64,000 bases of DNA from Salvelinus alpinus (taxonomy: Eukaryota; Chordata; Actinopteri; Salmoniformes; Salmonidae), in NCBI RefSeq assembly GCF_045679555.1, contig NC_092115.1, forward strand, positions 35,410,728 to 35,474,727. The letters run 5' to 3'. Positions 46,531 to 57,700 of the stretch are shown in pieces. The notes beneath the pieces are model-generated. The model was not told the DNA's origin. It made no database searches and worked only from the letters and a program-made list of their open reading frames with translations. Positions within the stretch are counted from its first letter, which is position 1, and each line of letters starts with the position of its first letter. Made by a program: the position numbers and the translations under genes.

Positions 46531-47017
46531 TCACAAAAGTTTCAAATAATATAGACATTTGAAATGTTATATTACTGGCTATGTACAGTTTTGTAACAAT
46601 GTGCAAATAGTTGAAGTATGAAAGGGAAAATAAATAGACCAATAAATATAGTTTGTATTTACAATGGTGTTTGTGCTTCACTAGTGGCCACAACTCTTGC
46701 TGGAGTTGATCAAAATTGGATTTGTTTTGTGGGTCTGTGTAATCTGAGGGAAATATGTCTCTCTAATAGGGTTATACATTTGCCAGGAGGTTAGGAGTGC
46801 AGCTCAGTTTTCACCTCATCTTGTGGGCACATAGCCTGCCTTCTTTCGAGAGCCAGGTCTGCCTACGGCAGCCTCTCTCAATAGTAAGGCTATGCTCACT
46901 GAGTCTGTACTTAGTCAAAGCTTTCCTTAATTTTAGGTCAGTCAGAGTGGTCAGTTACTCTGTTTAAGGCCAAATGGCATTCCAGTTTGCTTTGTTTTTT
47001 GGTTAGTTCTTTCCAAT

Positions 47018-47813
47018 GGCAGAGTTGCAAAGAAAAAGCCATATCTCAGACTGGCCAATAAAAAGAAAAGATTAAGATGGGCAAAAGAACACAGACACTG
47101 GACAAAGGAACTCTGCCGAGAAGGCCAGCATCCTGGAGTCGCCTTTTCACTGTTGACGTTGAGACTGGTGTTTTTTTTTGTGGGTACTATTTAATGAAGC
47201 TGCCAGTTGAGGACTTGTGAGGCGTCTGTTTCTCAAACTAGACACTCTAATGTACTTGTCCTCTTGCTCAGTTGTGCACCGGGGCCTCCCACTCCTCTTT
47301 CTATTCTGGTTAGAGCCAGTTTGCGCTGTTCTGTGAAGGGAGTAGTACACAGCGTTGTACGAGATCTTCAGTTTCTTGGCAATTTCTCGCATGGAATAGC
47401 CTTCATTTCTCAGAACAAGAATAGACTGATGATTTTCTGAAGCTACTCAACTAGTCTAAAGAAGGACAGTTTTATTGCTTCTTTAATCAGGACAACAGTT
47501 TTCAGCTGTGCTAACATAATTGCAAAAGGGTTTTCTAATGATCAATTAGCCTTTTAAAATGATAAACTTGGATTAGCTAACACAATGTGCCATTGGAACA
47601 CAGGAGTGACGGTTGCTGATAATGGGTCTCTGTACGCCTATGTAGATATTCCATAAAAAATCCGCCGTTTCCAGCTACAATAGTCATTTACAACATTAAC
47701 AATGTATACACTGTATTTCTGATCAATTGATGTTATTTTAATGGACAAAAAATGCTTTTTTTTTCAAAAACAAGGACATTTCTAAGTGACCCCAAACTTT
47801 TGAACGGTAGAGT
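47018..47813 (-). mobile_element. Partial Tc1-like element with an internal inversion
   Basis: 47107-47813 is minus-strand and includes a right-hand terminus (CCCCAAACTTTTGAACGGTA) and the N-terminal transposase fragment at 47147-47392 (MREIAKKLKISYNAVYYSLH; RKRSGRPRCTTEQEDKYIRV). 47018-47106 is the next part of the same gene but in plus orientation (GTTGCAAAGAAAAAGCCATA and following). GGCAGAGTT at about 47019 and AACTCTGCC at about 47110 mark the inversion ends. Catalytic domain absent. Confidence 0.82.
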
Positions 47814-48210
47814 GTGTGTACAAAACATTAAGAACACCTGCTCTTTCCATGACATAGACTGACCAAGTGAAAGCTATGATCCCTTATTGATGTCACTTGT
47901 TATATCCACTTCAATCATTGTAGATGAAGGGAAGGACACAAGTTAAATCAGAATTTTTAAGACTTGAGACATGGATTGTGTTTGTGTGCCATTCAGAGGG
48001 TGAATGGGCAAGACAAAATATTTAAGTGCCTTTGAACGGGTTATGGTAGTATGTGCCAGGTGCACCAGGTTTTCTAGAACTGCAACGTTGCTGGGTTTTT
48101 CCACACTCAACAGTTTCCAGTGTGCATCAAGAATGGTCTACCACTCAAAGGACATCCAGCCAACTTGGTACAAGTGTGGGAAGCATTGGAGTCAACATGT
48201 GTTTTTTACT
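47814..48210 (+). mobile_element. Tc1-like short element fragment
   Basis: Begins GTGTACAAAACATTAAGAAC directly after the preceding element. An ATG at 48004 opens MGKTKYLSAFERVMVV. The sequence resembles an internally deleted Tc1 element of salmonids, and its 3' end (including the right terminus) is missing after about 48205. Confidence 0.7.
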
Positions 48211-49195
48211 TGATGTTCTTTGTCTCTCTCTCGTTATCTCTCTCTTTCCCCCTTCCCTCTCTCTCTCTTTTGGCCTCCAGTCCTGCTTCTGCTCCCAGCC
48301 AGCAATCCCCAGCCCCCAACCCTCAGATCAACTGCCAAAAGATACTAGACCAGAGCTCAGGGCTGCTTAAAACCATCCTCTTGTCCGGTGTGCCCTGGTT
48401 TGAATGCATGCAGATGATGGCTGGGTCTACATAGGCTGCAGTATTCTACTGCTCAACCTAGACTCATAAATTAGGCTAGAATGGAAAAGGCATCGTTTAA
48501 GACACCAACTCCGTCTTGCTGCTAAAGGTGTGTCCGCCTGAGCTGTTGATCTGTTTGAACCGGTTTAAATGTAAATGTATATTTAGCATAGTGAGCATTG
48601 TTGGCACAAAATCTATTTCATAGAAATGGTTGTTGATTGGCAGTTTTTAATGCAGTTAATTACATTGTGCATTGCAAAGTCTCCCCATGTTTTAAACCAT
48701 TTTTCAGAAGTTCTCGTTTTGTTCAGAAGCCTACTATGGGGAGACTATGAAGCCAAGGGAAGCCATAGCAGAGAAACCACATGCGGTATAAGCCATTACA
48801 ATGGTCTGGTCCTTTGCAGTTTTGTGTGATCGAGTCATATCCTTTAGGTTAGGAGGTTGATTGTTCGGTGATGTCATAGCTGGCATAATCACATGTTTAT
48901 GTAAGCAGCATACTTAGGCTAGTTTTCCTCTGAAACCCTTGAGACTTGAACTGTAAGCAAAAGCTCCAAGCAGCTGTAAGGATATGGTTAAAAACGTCAC
49001 CATAATCAAAACATTACTGGTAATGAGTCTTGAGACAAGCTAGTCAGTATGGATTACTCCGTAGTTCCAAAATGGATCTCTGAATACAAGTTCACGTTCC
49101 ACAATGCTAGTTGCACTGTTTCTCACCCTAAACGACATGCTATTTTAAGGGATGGAGGACTAAATGGATTCAGTGTTGTTTTTACTTTGTCAAGC

Positions 49196-49312
49196 CACTG
49201 GGAAAGGGGGATACCTAGTCAGTTGTACAACTGAATGCATTCAACTGAAATGTGTCTTCCGCATTTATCCCAACCCCTCTGAGTCAGGGAGGTGCGGGGG
49301 CAACTAACCACA
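49196..49312 (-). mobile_element. SINE tail fragment
   Basis: Shares CCTAGTCAGTTG, ACTGAAATGTGTCTTCCGCA and CAACCCCTCTGAGTCA with 56459-56550. The tRNA head is missing. Confidence 0.7.
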
Positions 49313-51763
49313 CGGTTCTGTGTCTTGAACAATATACAGTTGGGTTTATTGGCACCCTTTTGCACACTCCCCTGGTTGAAAGAAAATAAGATCCAACAAA
49401 AGAGTCTAGATCAGAAAGTGTAACAATAACATCCATTGTTATGGACTTGCAAACAGAAGTCTTCAAAATGTCCAATACTGTAATGTTGTAGCGTTAGGTT
49501 ACAGTAAGGCTTAAAGTTAGCTAGCTAGCTTATTGTCTTTGAGAAGGTCTGTTACTTATGCATTACTAGCTACTTAACCCCAACATTTTTCTCCATCGTT
49601 ATAAAGCCATAGTTATTTTGTTGGTTTGACAGTCATTTCTGAAGATTATTTATTTCATGTGATTCATTTACGTCCGCCCTCGTTTTTAAGGTCAACCCTA
49701 TTACGTGAACTGAACTCTCGTTTTAATATGGTGAAGATGTCTGGCCATTTTTTCTGGTGTTTTGTGGTGTAAAACTGAGTTGGTCAAGCATAACACATCA
49801 ACCCTGTTACCCATAGATAGACAGGGTAGATTTTTTTTTTATTAAGCATTTTTGTGAAGAATTCAATTGCGCCTCCCGGTTGCACACAACAAGCTTCCAT
49901 TCCTCCTGTCACAAGGGGATTTATAGCTGATTTAAGATGAAATCATCAAACCTGTTATGGTCAAACCTGTTACTTTATTTTGCACTTAAATGTCTAATGC
50001 AAACGTTTTTATCTCAGTAGCCAAATAATTTCTGGGTAACAATAAGTTACCTTACTGTGATTGTTTTCAATTAAAATGGTCAAAAAGAAACAAATAGCTT
50101 CTCAGCAAAGAGTTTTGATAGGACTGCCTGGGACTGGGGAGGGGAAAACGGATCATTTGCTGTTATTGGGAAAGAAGTGATGTCACCAGGCAGGCCAAAA
50201 TTCCATCCCACCTAAGCAGGCTAAAATTTCAGGCATTCTTTTCAAACAGCTCTTACACTAAAAGGGCATTATCATTATTTTTACAATTTCACAGTATTAT
50301 TCCAACCTCAGTGTGGAAATATATATATAAAACACAGTAAAATATTTGTGGGGACTGCACTGGGCCTTTAATAGGCAGAGGTTAAATAAATGTTTTTATT
50401 TAACCTCTTCATGGGGAGAATGTGTTCATACTCCCTGACCTAAGGCCATAATGCCGAAGCGAGTGAGTTAACATCTTGGTTCCATTGAACATGCCATACA
50501 AATAAAGGCATTTTTAATTAATTATATGAGTGCCTTGGTCCTCCCTTATCTTTGGTGTTTCTTATGAAGATGAACATGTGCTCTTTTTGACAGAATGTTA
50601 TAATTAGGTGAAATCGAATGTTATTTTGACCAAGTTACACTTTTCAAAAGGCACCGAATTGGTGAAACGACCTATTTTTAATTCCACTCCGTCACCCGAC
50701 AGTAGAACGGGAAGGCAATGTCCATGGCAGGCTGCCAATGGGCGTGCATGTGAAACATTTTTTATTCTAGAGCACTCCTGCTCCGTAACCTAAAAACGGC
50801 AAGCATAGCAGACAGGTTACATATGGATTTTGTTTTTACGTTTATTGTAAAGATTGATCATTGACCTTGCTTGAAATTATTCATTGTTAATTTGAACAGG
50901 GCTTGAAAACAACCACTTGAGGCAACAAAGACACAGACAAATAGGGTCTTTCATTGGCAGCTCTACCAACAGATGCCATTGTTGTTCTTTCAACGTTGAA
51001 GGAGGCAAGAATCCGAAGTAGCCTGTGCTCTGCGTTGAAGCTTCTGAGTCTGACCAGTCCTTGTTAACATCAGACCATTGGATTCTATTGATCCAACATC
51101 CATCCTTACCCTAAGTTTAACATCCAATAGCTGGTCGCGTCAGAGTTTTGTCTGAAGTGAATTAGTGGTCTGGTCTGTGTGTTATTGTGTCCACAGTTTA
51201 CACTGGTGTGGAAACTGTCCTTTGCCAAAAACCATGTCCTGGCTGGCCTGCCGTTGCTCCTCTACAGTGGCTGGATCAAAGTCCTAGTGTCCCGCTGAAC
51301 TGTGGAAACTAGTTTTCATGGCAGCTGGATTTTCAGAGAGCTCAGATGTGTACCGTACGAACTGCGAAAGAAAAACCTATTCGTCGAAGGAAAACTTGTA
51401 TTCTGTCCAAAAACATTAAAAAAGGAAAGGTGCCTCCGAGTTATAAGACTTTTTTTGTCCTCTACTCAAAAACAGAGATGGTGTAGTAGGCCATCTGTAA
51501 TTGAGTGAACCTAATCATTTGTACCTGGAACCAGGTCATGGTCACTGCTATGTTTGTAACAGTGAGAGGCCTGTATTTGTTCAGCTGACTGCTATTGCCT
51601 AGCTGTTCGTGTTAATATATTCTCCAGGGAGAAGGTGTAGAGACATACAGGTAACTGCCAAAATATAGGAAACACTTGAGTAAATGATGGTTACAAAGTA
51701 TATTGAAAGCAAAAGCCAATTACTTGGGCGGGAATACTTTTTGTACATCAGTGATTCTACATC

Positions 51764-51832
51764 TCACTTTGCTTAAGCTGGACTCAAACCCAGGTCCAGC
51801 GATTACAAGCCAACACCTTAACCGTTACACGA
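51764..51832 (-). mobile_element. tRNA-like SINE remnant
   Basis: The minus strand reads GTGTAACGGTTAAGGTGTTG then GGGTTTGAGTCC, A- and B-box-like motifs at tRNA spacing. No CCA end or good cloverleaf was verified, so a functional tRNA is unlikely. Confidence 0.45.
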
Positions 51833-52119
51833 CGTTAGGATTTTGAAAGTCGTGTAGTGTACGCCCGGCATTGATGATTGCGTCTCTGACCCACTCACAT
51901 TAAACAAGCGTCGGTGACAGCCACATGCCCCGTGTAGGCAACGACATGGGTGTTTTGTCTCCGATCTCAAAAACCTGTCTGGGACAGCTGAAGAGAGGCC
52001 TAACTCGGCGGGAAATCTGTCTCACTCCAGCGGGGGGCGTTTTTTTTGCCCACCAGTAAGGATATAAGTTATATACATTTCATAATGCTTAGGTTCTTAC
52101 GAGTACCGAAATAAGTAGA

Positions 52120-52410
52120 ATGTGACATCCCCGCAACTTTGAGAAAAAACACTGTATATCGGAGTTGTCTCGAGATGGCTATGCATATTCATGGCATGAG
52201 GCTAGTAGCATAGCATCTCTCCATTGAATACAGGCAGTCGACGTCAACAACCCTCATTGAATATTCCAAAAAGTATTAATATAATTACATGTATCCAACA
52301 TTCCAAAGAAAGGATAGGCTGGAGCTAGACAGCCTGCCATGCCGCTTTGTGTACAACGACTCCCATTGTTAGGGACGGAGAGACAAGTATCTTATCAGTA
52401 TATCCATAAT
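52120..52410 (-). repeat. Dispersed repeat, inverted copy
   Basis: Complement of 34196-34490; shares TTGTCTCGAGATGGCTATGC and GACGTCAACAAC. The two copies differ by many substitutions and indels, implying an old family. Confidence 0.75.
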
Positions 52411-52653
52411 CAGAACATTTCCTAGGATTTCCTGCAGCAACACTAGTGGACAATGCTGGAAATACTGGTAAAAACGCCTGGCCCTATTTTCTTCCACCAT
52501 GAATTTAAGTCCATGGTTCATGAGATGGATTGTAATTCTTGTTTTGTCCTTTATAAGTAAGGTTATGACTTACTATAGAAATATCCAGATTACATTTCTC
52601 GAGCTTGTATAGGCTTAATCTCACATGTTCAGTAGGCCTGGCTGATTTATATA

Positions 52654-52840
52654 GGGGCGGCAGGTAGCCAGCCTAGTGTTTAGAGGTAACTGAAAGGTTG
52701 CTAGATCGAATCCCCGAGCTGACAAGGTAAAAATCTGCAGTTCTGCCCCTGAACAAGGCATTTAACCCACTGTTCCTAGGCCGTCATTGTAAATAAGAAT
52801 TTGTTCTTAACTGACTTGCCTAATTAAATAAAAATAAATA
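52654..52840 (+). mobile_element. tRNA-derived SINE (HpaI-like)
   Basis: Head GGGGCGGCAGGTAGCC with a B-box-like AGATCGAATCCCC, body GTTCTGCCCCTGAACAAGGC, tail ACTGACTTGCCTAATTAAAT. It has lost about 13 bases after the A box (relative to the usual GAGCGTTGGGCCA). Confidence 0.85.
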
Positions 52841-53683
52841 CAGCAATAGCCTAAAAGATGTGGTTCTGCCTGTTGAGTTATGCAACCCAAGTGTGAAAGA
52901 AAGGCCTGTCTGTGAGGAAACAGTTCTACATGAGAAAATGCTTTCAGAATCAGCCCTTGTCTTTATCCTCTCAGTTACCAACCAAACCAGTGCCTGACTC
53001 TAGATTGTTCTAACCATTCTACATGATCTCACACAGAGGCTGCCGGTCAGAATTTCGAACACAACAGTGGTCATTGACGACGGCAGCCAGGCAGTGTTGA
53101 TGTCAGTGATTACAGCACTGCTTTGTAAGAGGCAGCACAGCACACAGCTGTGGAGGTTTTAGCTATGCCTAAAATCTGACTTGGAGGCACATGAGGTCTA
53201 GTTAGTTTAGGCTACTCATTCATTCTCCAGACCGTTAAAGAACTATGAAAATGATTGTCGTTGCTGATCACTGTTGCTTTTAGATCTTCAATGATTTGAA
53301 TATTTGCGTTCAGAACAGGACCGTGTTGTCGATTTCTGCAAGGTTGTCCAATACTCATATAATGGTCTTTTTATTTTTTTTAGTACATCACCACGTTGTC
53401 ATGGTAAGCCCAGGACATTCATATGCATAATCATTATCAAATTAATGACCAAATTTAGCAATCATATTTCGCTAAAAATCTTGCAGTGCAGAATAAAATA
53501 TTAGAAATAGGCCTAATGCTTATTGTGTCCAGCTTTTCCTCCTCCATGGCCAGGTAAGAGCTGGTTAGCAGCACCGCAAGTTGCTTGTAAATTCCATACC
53601 AGCATCTTTCCTAACAACTGCTTCTTTATTTCTCTCTCCTTCTCCCTCTGCCCTCTCTTCTTCTTCTATCCTTTTCTCCACAG

Positions 53684-53755
53684 ACGGAGGCTCATCTCTC
53701 AGCGTTCCTCCTTGGAGACACTGGAAGACATTGAGGAGAACGCCCCTCTACGCAG
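53684..53755 (+). CDS. cables1: cables1 exon 2
   Basis: A 72-bp exon whose first base completes the Arg codon begun in exon 1 (AG+A). It reads RRLISQRSSLETLEDIEENA then PLR, nearly identical to mammalian CABLES1 and distinct from CABLES2, which differs in this segment. The acceptor is CTCCACAG|A; the donor is CGCAG|GTACTG. Exon length is a multiple of three, so skipping it would not change frame downstream. Serine-rich and likely a phosphorylated linker; the function of this segment alone is not known to me. Confidence 0.96.
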
Positions 53756-54123
53756 GTACTGTATAGCAACAACTGTCACAGACCGCACGGCACGCCACCC
53801 CGAAACATAAGTTTGGCTTGCTCATATTTTCCTCTCATTTTAGAGCTGTACTTGACAAGTCAATAACAGCTTTAGCCGGGGAAGTATTTAGGTAGATAAT
53901 GACATTGGGGGGACTGTAATTTCACTTCAGTTTGATTTGTGGAGTACTTTTATGTTCTGTGGGGTAGTGATGGTGGGAACGTCATGCTGCGGCGGTAATG
54001 TATTGGTCTGGCTCCGTCTCTCTGTTTAGAGTTGTAAAAATATATGTGGTCTTTACGGCTCAAATGGATCCCACTTAATCACATTTTGTTTTGATCAGTC
54101 TTATTTATTTGGTGTGTTTTTAG
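53756..54123 (+). other. cables1: cables1 intron 2 (368 bp)
   Basis: GT-AG intron without recognised repeats. Confidence 0.92.
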
Positions 54124-54216
54124 ATGCAGAACCCTCTCAGGTTCACCCCGACCAAAGAGCTTCAAGAAGGTTCACTTCATCAAGAACATGAGGCAACATG
54201 ATATGCGCAATGGAAG
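54124..54216 (+). CDS. cables1: cables1 exon 3
   Basis: A 93-bp exon (acceptor GTGTTTTTAG|A, donor GGAAG|GTATGA). It encodes CRTLSGSPRPKSFKKVHFIK then NMRQHDMRNG, closely matching the conserved CABLES block (mammalian form KKIHFIKNMRQHD). The SGSPRPK stretch holds an SP site suited to proline-directed kinases such as the CDKs; that use is inferred from sequence only. Confidence 0.96.
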
Positions 54217-55549
54217 GTATGAATGAAAACAACCCCAGCCCTAATTCCATACAAAGTTTCAATGGAAAATGGCAGGATGCCCCCCAATGAACACTCAGCA
54301 GTTTGAATGTCTATCAGGTTACCCAACTTTAACATACATCTTGGACAAGAAATGTAGGTTATTAATGAAAGGTTATTCCTTGTAGCGTAGAAGTACTTTA
54401 TCAATTAATGTACTATTGGTTAATAACTGATCTAATTGATTGATTCATGTGTCAGACTGCTCAGCAGTTCATTGGGAGTCCGGTTAGTTTTCACTGAAAT
54501 ATTCTCAAATGGAGTTTAGATCTTTGTTCTGAATATTTTGTTAAAGCTCTACATTAAGAATCACACCATTGAATCACAAATGAGTCATGCAACATGTCAC
54601 TCTCTCACATTTATAAACAATGGTGCGTGCATGTTGACTTAGAAATTCCAGAGCACTGAAGACATTTTAGCACACTGGTTTATTTTTATACATGCACACA
54701 GTTATATGTAGCTATTGTTCAGCTTCTCTCAGTAATGAATACTATCACCTTTTTTATGGCTGTTTTCTGGAATGTAAAAGGAAATGGACAGTTAAACTAT
54801 TTCCATGGCACTTAATTTCGTATTATACCGATCACTCAAGTAGCTTTTTATTCTGGAATTTTTGAGCTACAAGCCTCAAGCTTCTTTTACACTTGGGTGT
54901 ACCGAACCCATTTCTTTTGATTCATTGTTTTTGAAATATCAGTCTTGACAGGTATTTGTACGGGTCTTTCTTCTGTCCCAGGAAGAAAATAGAAGTACAT
55001 CTATGCTGTTGTTTTTATTTACTCGTATCTAGCTTATCAGTGTGCCATATACAGTAGTAATACATTGCCACAAGTCACATTCTGCCTGTGACATTGATAT
55101 TAATCAATGAGTAGGCCTCTTATTGGGATGTGAACTCCGAAGGTATAAATCAGTGACAAAGTTTATTAAGCAGTAGTTATACAAACCACTTCTTTCAGGA
55201 GTGATTCAACTTTACTGTTCTATCGTTCAATGTTTTTACCTCATGTGTAGCTGGTATTCAGATATTGTAAGATGAACAAGTTTTGTCTTTTTTAGTCTCT
55301 TTAGACATGGCTAGTAGCCTCATTTTTAAAAGATCAATATACAAAAAATGCATAATTTTGTCCCCAAACCACTGACTACACAACTCTCACACAACACATA
55401 TAAAAAATAAATAAATACATGATTTAATTTAGTTTTCTAAATCTTGATTGTTTTACTGCACACTTTTTTCTCCATCTTAACCTGTAGATCTGAGTGTCTT
55501 TTTCAGAGTTAATTTCTAATTAGCATATTTATTATTTTTGTTTTTATAG
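54217..55549 (+). other. cables1: cables1 intron 3 (1333 bp)
   Basis: GT-AG, AT-rich, no recognised repeat. The acceptor tract is ATTTTTGTTTTTATAG. Confidence 0.92.
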
Positions 55550-55627
55550 GATAGTCCTAATCAGTGGCAGAAGATCCCTTTATAGTGTATTTTCTGTCCT
55601 GCCCTATCGAGATTGTAGCCAAGCAGG
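55550..55627 (+). CDS. cables1: cables1 exon 4
   Basis: A 78-bp exon reading IVLISGRRSLYSVFSVLPYR then DCSQA, matching the CABLES1 segment that in mammals reads IVLISGRRSFCSIFSVLPYR. Acceptor TTATAG|G completes the Arg codon; donor GCAGG|GTATGT. After it the phase is again two bases left, so the next exon must begin with one base completing Gly. No later exon is recognisable before 64000, so the C-terminal cyclin-box domain, which contacts CDKs, is off window. Confidence 0.95.
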
Positions 55628-55871
55628 GTATGTATCCTACAGCATGCCATCCTTCTAACTTTGTTCCTTCGTTCCCTGCTTTCCCTCCATTCTCTCATGG
55701 TTCATTCCACCAATTCGGTGCCTTTTGAGAAGCTACATGGTTCTCGCCACTGAATATAGGGGATAACACACTTAAGATCACGTAACGCTTTTAAAACAAT
55801 TACCTGCTCTCCAGATCGCCAAATCAGCCAATAGATTGTATGGGCTTACTTGTCTAGAACACATCCATCCG

Positions 55872-56334
55872 GGCTCCTGAGTGGCGCAGTGGTCTAAGTG
55901 CTAGCTGTGCCACTAGAGACCTTGGTTCGAGTCCAGGCTCTGTTGCAGTCGTCCGCAACCGGGAGACCCATCGGGCAGCTCACAATTGGCCCAGTGTTGT
56001 CCAAAGGAGGGTTAGGGGAGGGTTTGGCCAGCAGGGATGTTCTTGTCCCATCTCACTCTAGCGACTCCCGGGCTGGGCGCAGTGCACGCTGACACGGTCG
56101 CCAGGTGTACGGTGTTTCCTCCGACACATTGGTGCGGCTGGCTTCCGGGTTAAGCGGGCATTGTGTCAAGAAGCAGTGCGGCTTGGCTGGGTTGTGTTTC
56201 GGAGGACGCGCGGCTCTCGACCTTCGCCTCTCCCGAGTCCGTACGGGAGTAGCAGCGATGGGACAAGACTGTAACTACCAATTGGATACCATGAAATTGG
56301 GGAGAAAAAGGGGTAAAAAAAAACGACAACAAAA
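55872..56334 (+). mobile_element. Long tRNA-Leu-like SINE with 13-bp duplication
   Basis: Head GGCTCCTGAGTGGCGCAGTG with B box GGTTCGAGTCC, a long body (GTGTACGGTGTTTCCTCCGA, GTGTTTCGGAGGACGC) and an A-rich tail GGGGTAAAAAAAAACG. Flanks ACACATCCATCCG (55859-55871) and ACACATCAATCCG (56335-56347) match at 12 of 13, marking the insertion exactly. Confidence 0.88.
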
Positions 56335-56458
56335 ACACATCAATCCGTTTACTGTATATCTTCATGACAAAGTATGTATTTCGCTTAGATGTGCTTAATA
56401 TAAGCCATGTACAATTTTTTTGAAACCCAGTTTCTCCTTCAAATCTTGCAATGGAAAG

Positions 56459-56697
56459 GGAAAACCTAGTCAGTTGCACAACTGAAATGTGTCTTCCACA
56501 TTTAACCCAAACTCTCTGAATCAAAGAGGAGCGGGGGGCTGGCGTAACCGACGTCCATGTCATCGGCACCCTGAGAGCAGTTGTGTATGGGGATTAACTA
56601 CCTTGCTCAAGGGCGGAACGGCTCGGGATCACCTGCTCCGGATTCAAACCGCCACCTTCCGGTTACTGGCGCAACGCTCTTAACCACTAGGCTACCT
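56459..56697 (-). mobile_element. tRNA-derived SINE, minus strand
   Basis: Read from 56697 on the minus strand: GGTAGCCTAGTGGTTAAGAG, then GGTTTGAATCC (B box), then the CAGTTGTGCAACTGACTAGG end. Same family as the fragments at 46484 and 49196. Confidence 0.82.
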
Positions 56698-57536
56698 AAA
56701 CACTGTGTGTCTGTGGGGGAAAGGGCCGTTGTTGCCAAAGCAATGTACTCTGCACTCACCTTGGCAGAGACCAACTGCAAGTTGAACTCGGTGAGATAGA
56801 TTCCTAAATTGTTCAGGTGATTTTTACAGCCACTTAACTTGCTGATCTTGACTTTGGAATTATTGTGTGTAGCTATGTTTGCTAGCTAGCTAGCCAGCCC
56901 AGAGAGAGAACATTGCATTATGGGTATCGTAGTCAATTTTGCACTGCAACAGATTTCCACACCGATTTTCGCATGTTGTTACCAACCTTGTTATAACAAC
57001 AAATCACTTTTTTCATATAAAATGATCAGATTTATTGAATTTTCCATGGGGCTTATTTTAAATGGCACATTTAATATAACAGGCTTCTAATTCTAATTTG
57101 GTGCACAATTCCTACTTAAAATAAAAGGCACTCTTTTCGTGGAACGATTCTAATCCCTTTTGTTTCTGCGGATATAATCTCCTATAACTGGTACTTTATT
57201 ACATTGGGAGGGTTGAACATTGTTAGATTGAACAATTTCCTGGACGTTTTGGTAGATACTTTTTTTTTTTTTACAACAAAAAACCTTTGTAAGAGAGATG
57301 AACAAGTAATTAATCGCACCCATTTTCAAGGGAAAATCCACTCAAATGATGCATTTTGCATCATCATGAAGTCTAATATCTTGAAAACCTTGACTGCTGA
57401 CATGCAATACATTTTGGGACTGTATGAACAGTGGAGTAATGAAAAAAATACCAACAAATAGTTTTTGGGTGGATTTTCCCTTTAAGGATTGTATCCATTT
57501 CCCTATGTTTTCATATAGTTCTATAGCGGAGGAGGC

Positions 57537-57700
57537 TGGTGTGAGGAGCTATATGAGGATGCGCTCATTGTAATGGCTGGAATGGAATATAATGGAACGG
57601 AGTCAAACGTGGTTTCTATATGTTTGATACCGTTCCATTTATGCCATTCCAGCCATTACAATGAGCCCGTATTCATATAGCTCCTCCTACCAGTCCTCTG
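57537..57700. mobile_element. Palindromic MITE in cables1 intron 4
   Basis: GGAGGAGGCTGGTG at left and CCAGTCCTCTG at right, with GCTCATTGTAATGGCTGG and its complement inside. Flanking octamers TTCTATAG (57529-57536) and GCCTATAG (57701-57708) match at 6 of 8. Confidence 0.82.

Larger units (their letters stand above)
44216..53683 (+). other. cables1: cables1 intron 1 (about 9.5 kb)
   Basis: GT at 44216 and AG at 53682-53683 with a pyrimidine-rich tract (TCTTCTTCTATCC) before the acceptor. The intron contains SINE fragments, two partial Tc1-like elements (47018-47813 and 47814-48210), an inverted dispersed repeat (52120-52410) and one in-phase candidate exon (48281 onward, reported as a finding). 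The stretches 44220-45440, 45800-46480, 48440-49190 and 49320-51750 show nothing recognisable. Confidence 0.9.

Noticed and set aside
51764..51832. Functional tRNA gene
   Set aside because: A/B-box-like motifs fit a SINE remnant; no convincing acceptor stem or cloverleaf.
56105..56569. Open frames of 97 and 139 residues
   Set aside because: They run through SINEs (55872-56334 and 56459-56697).
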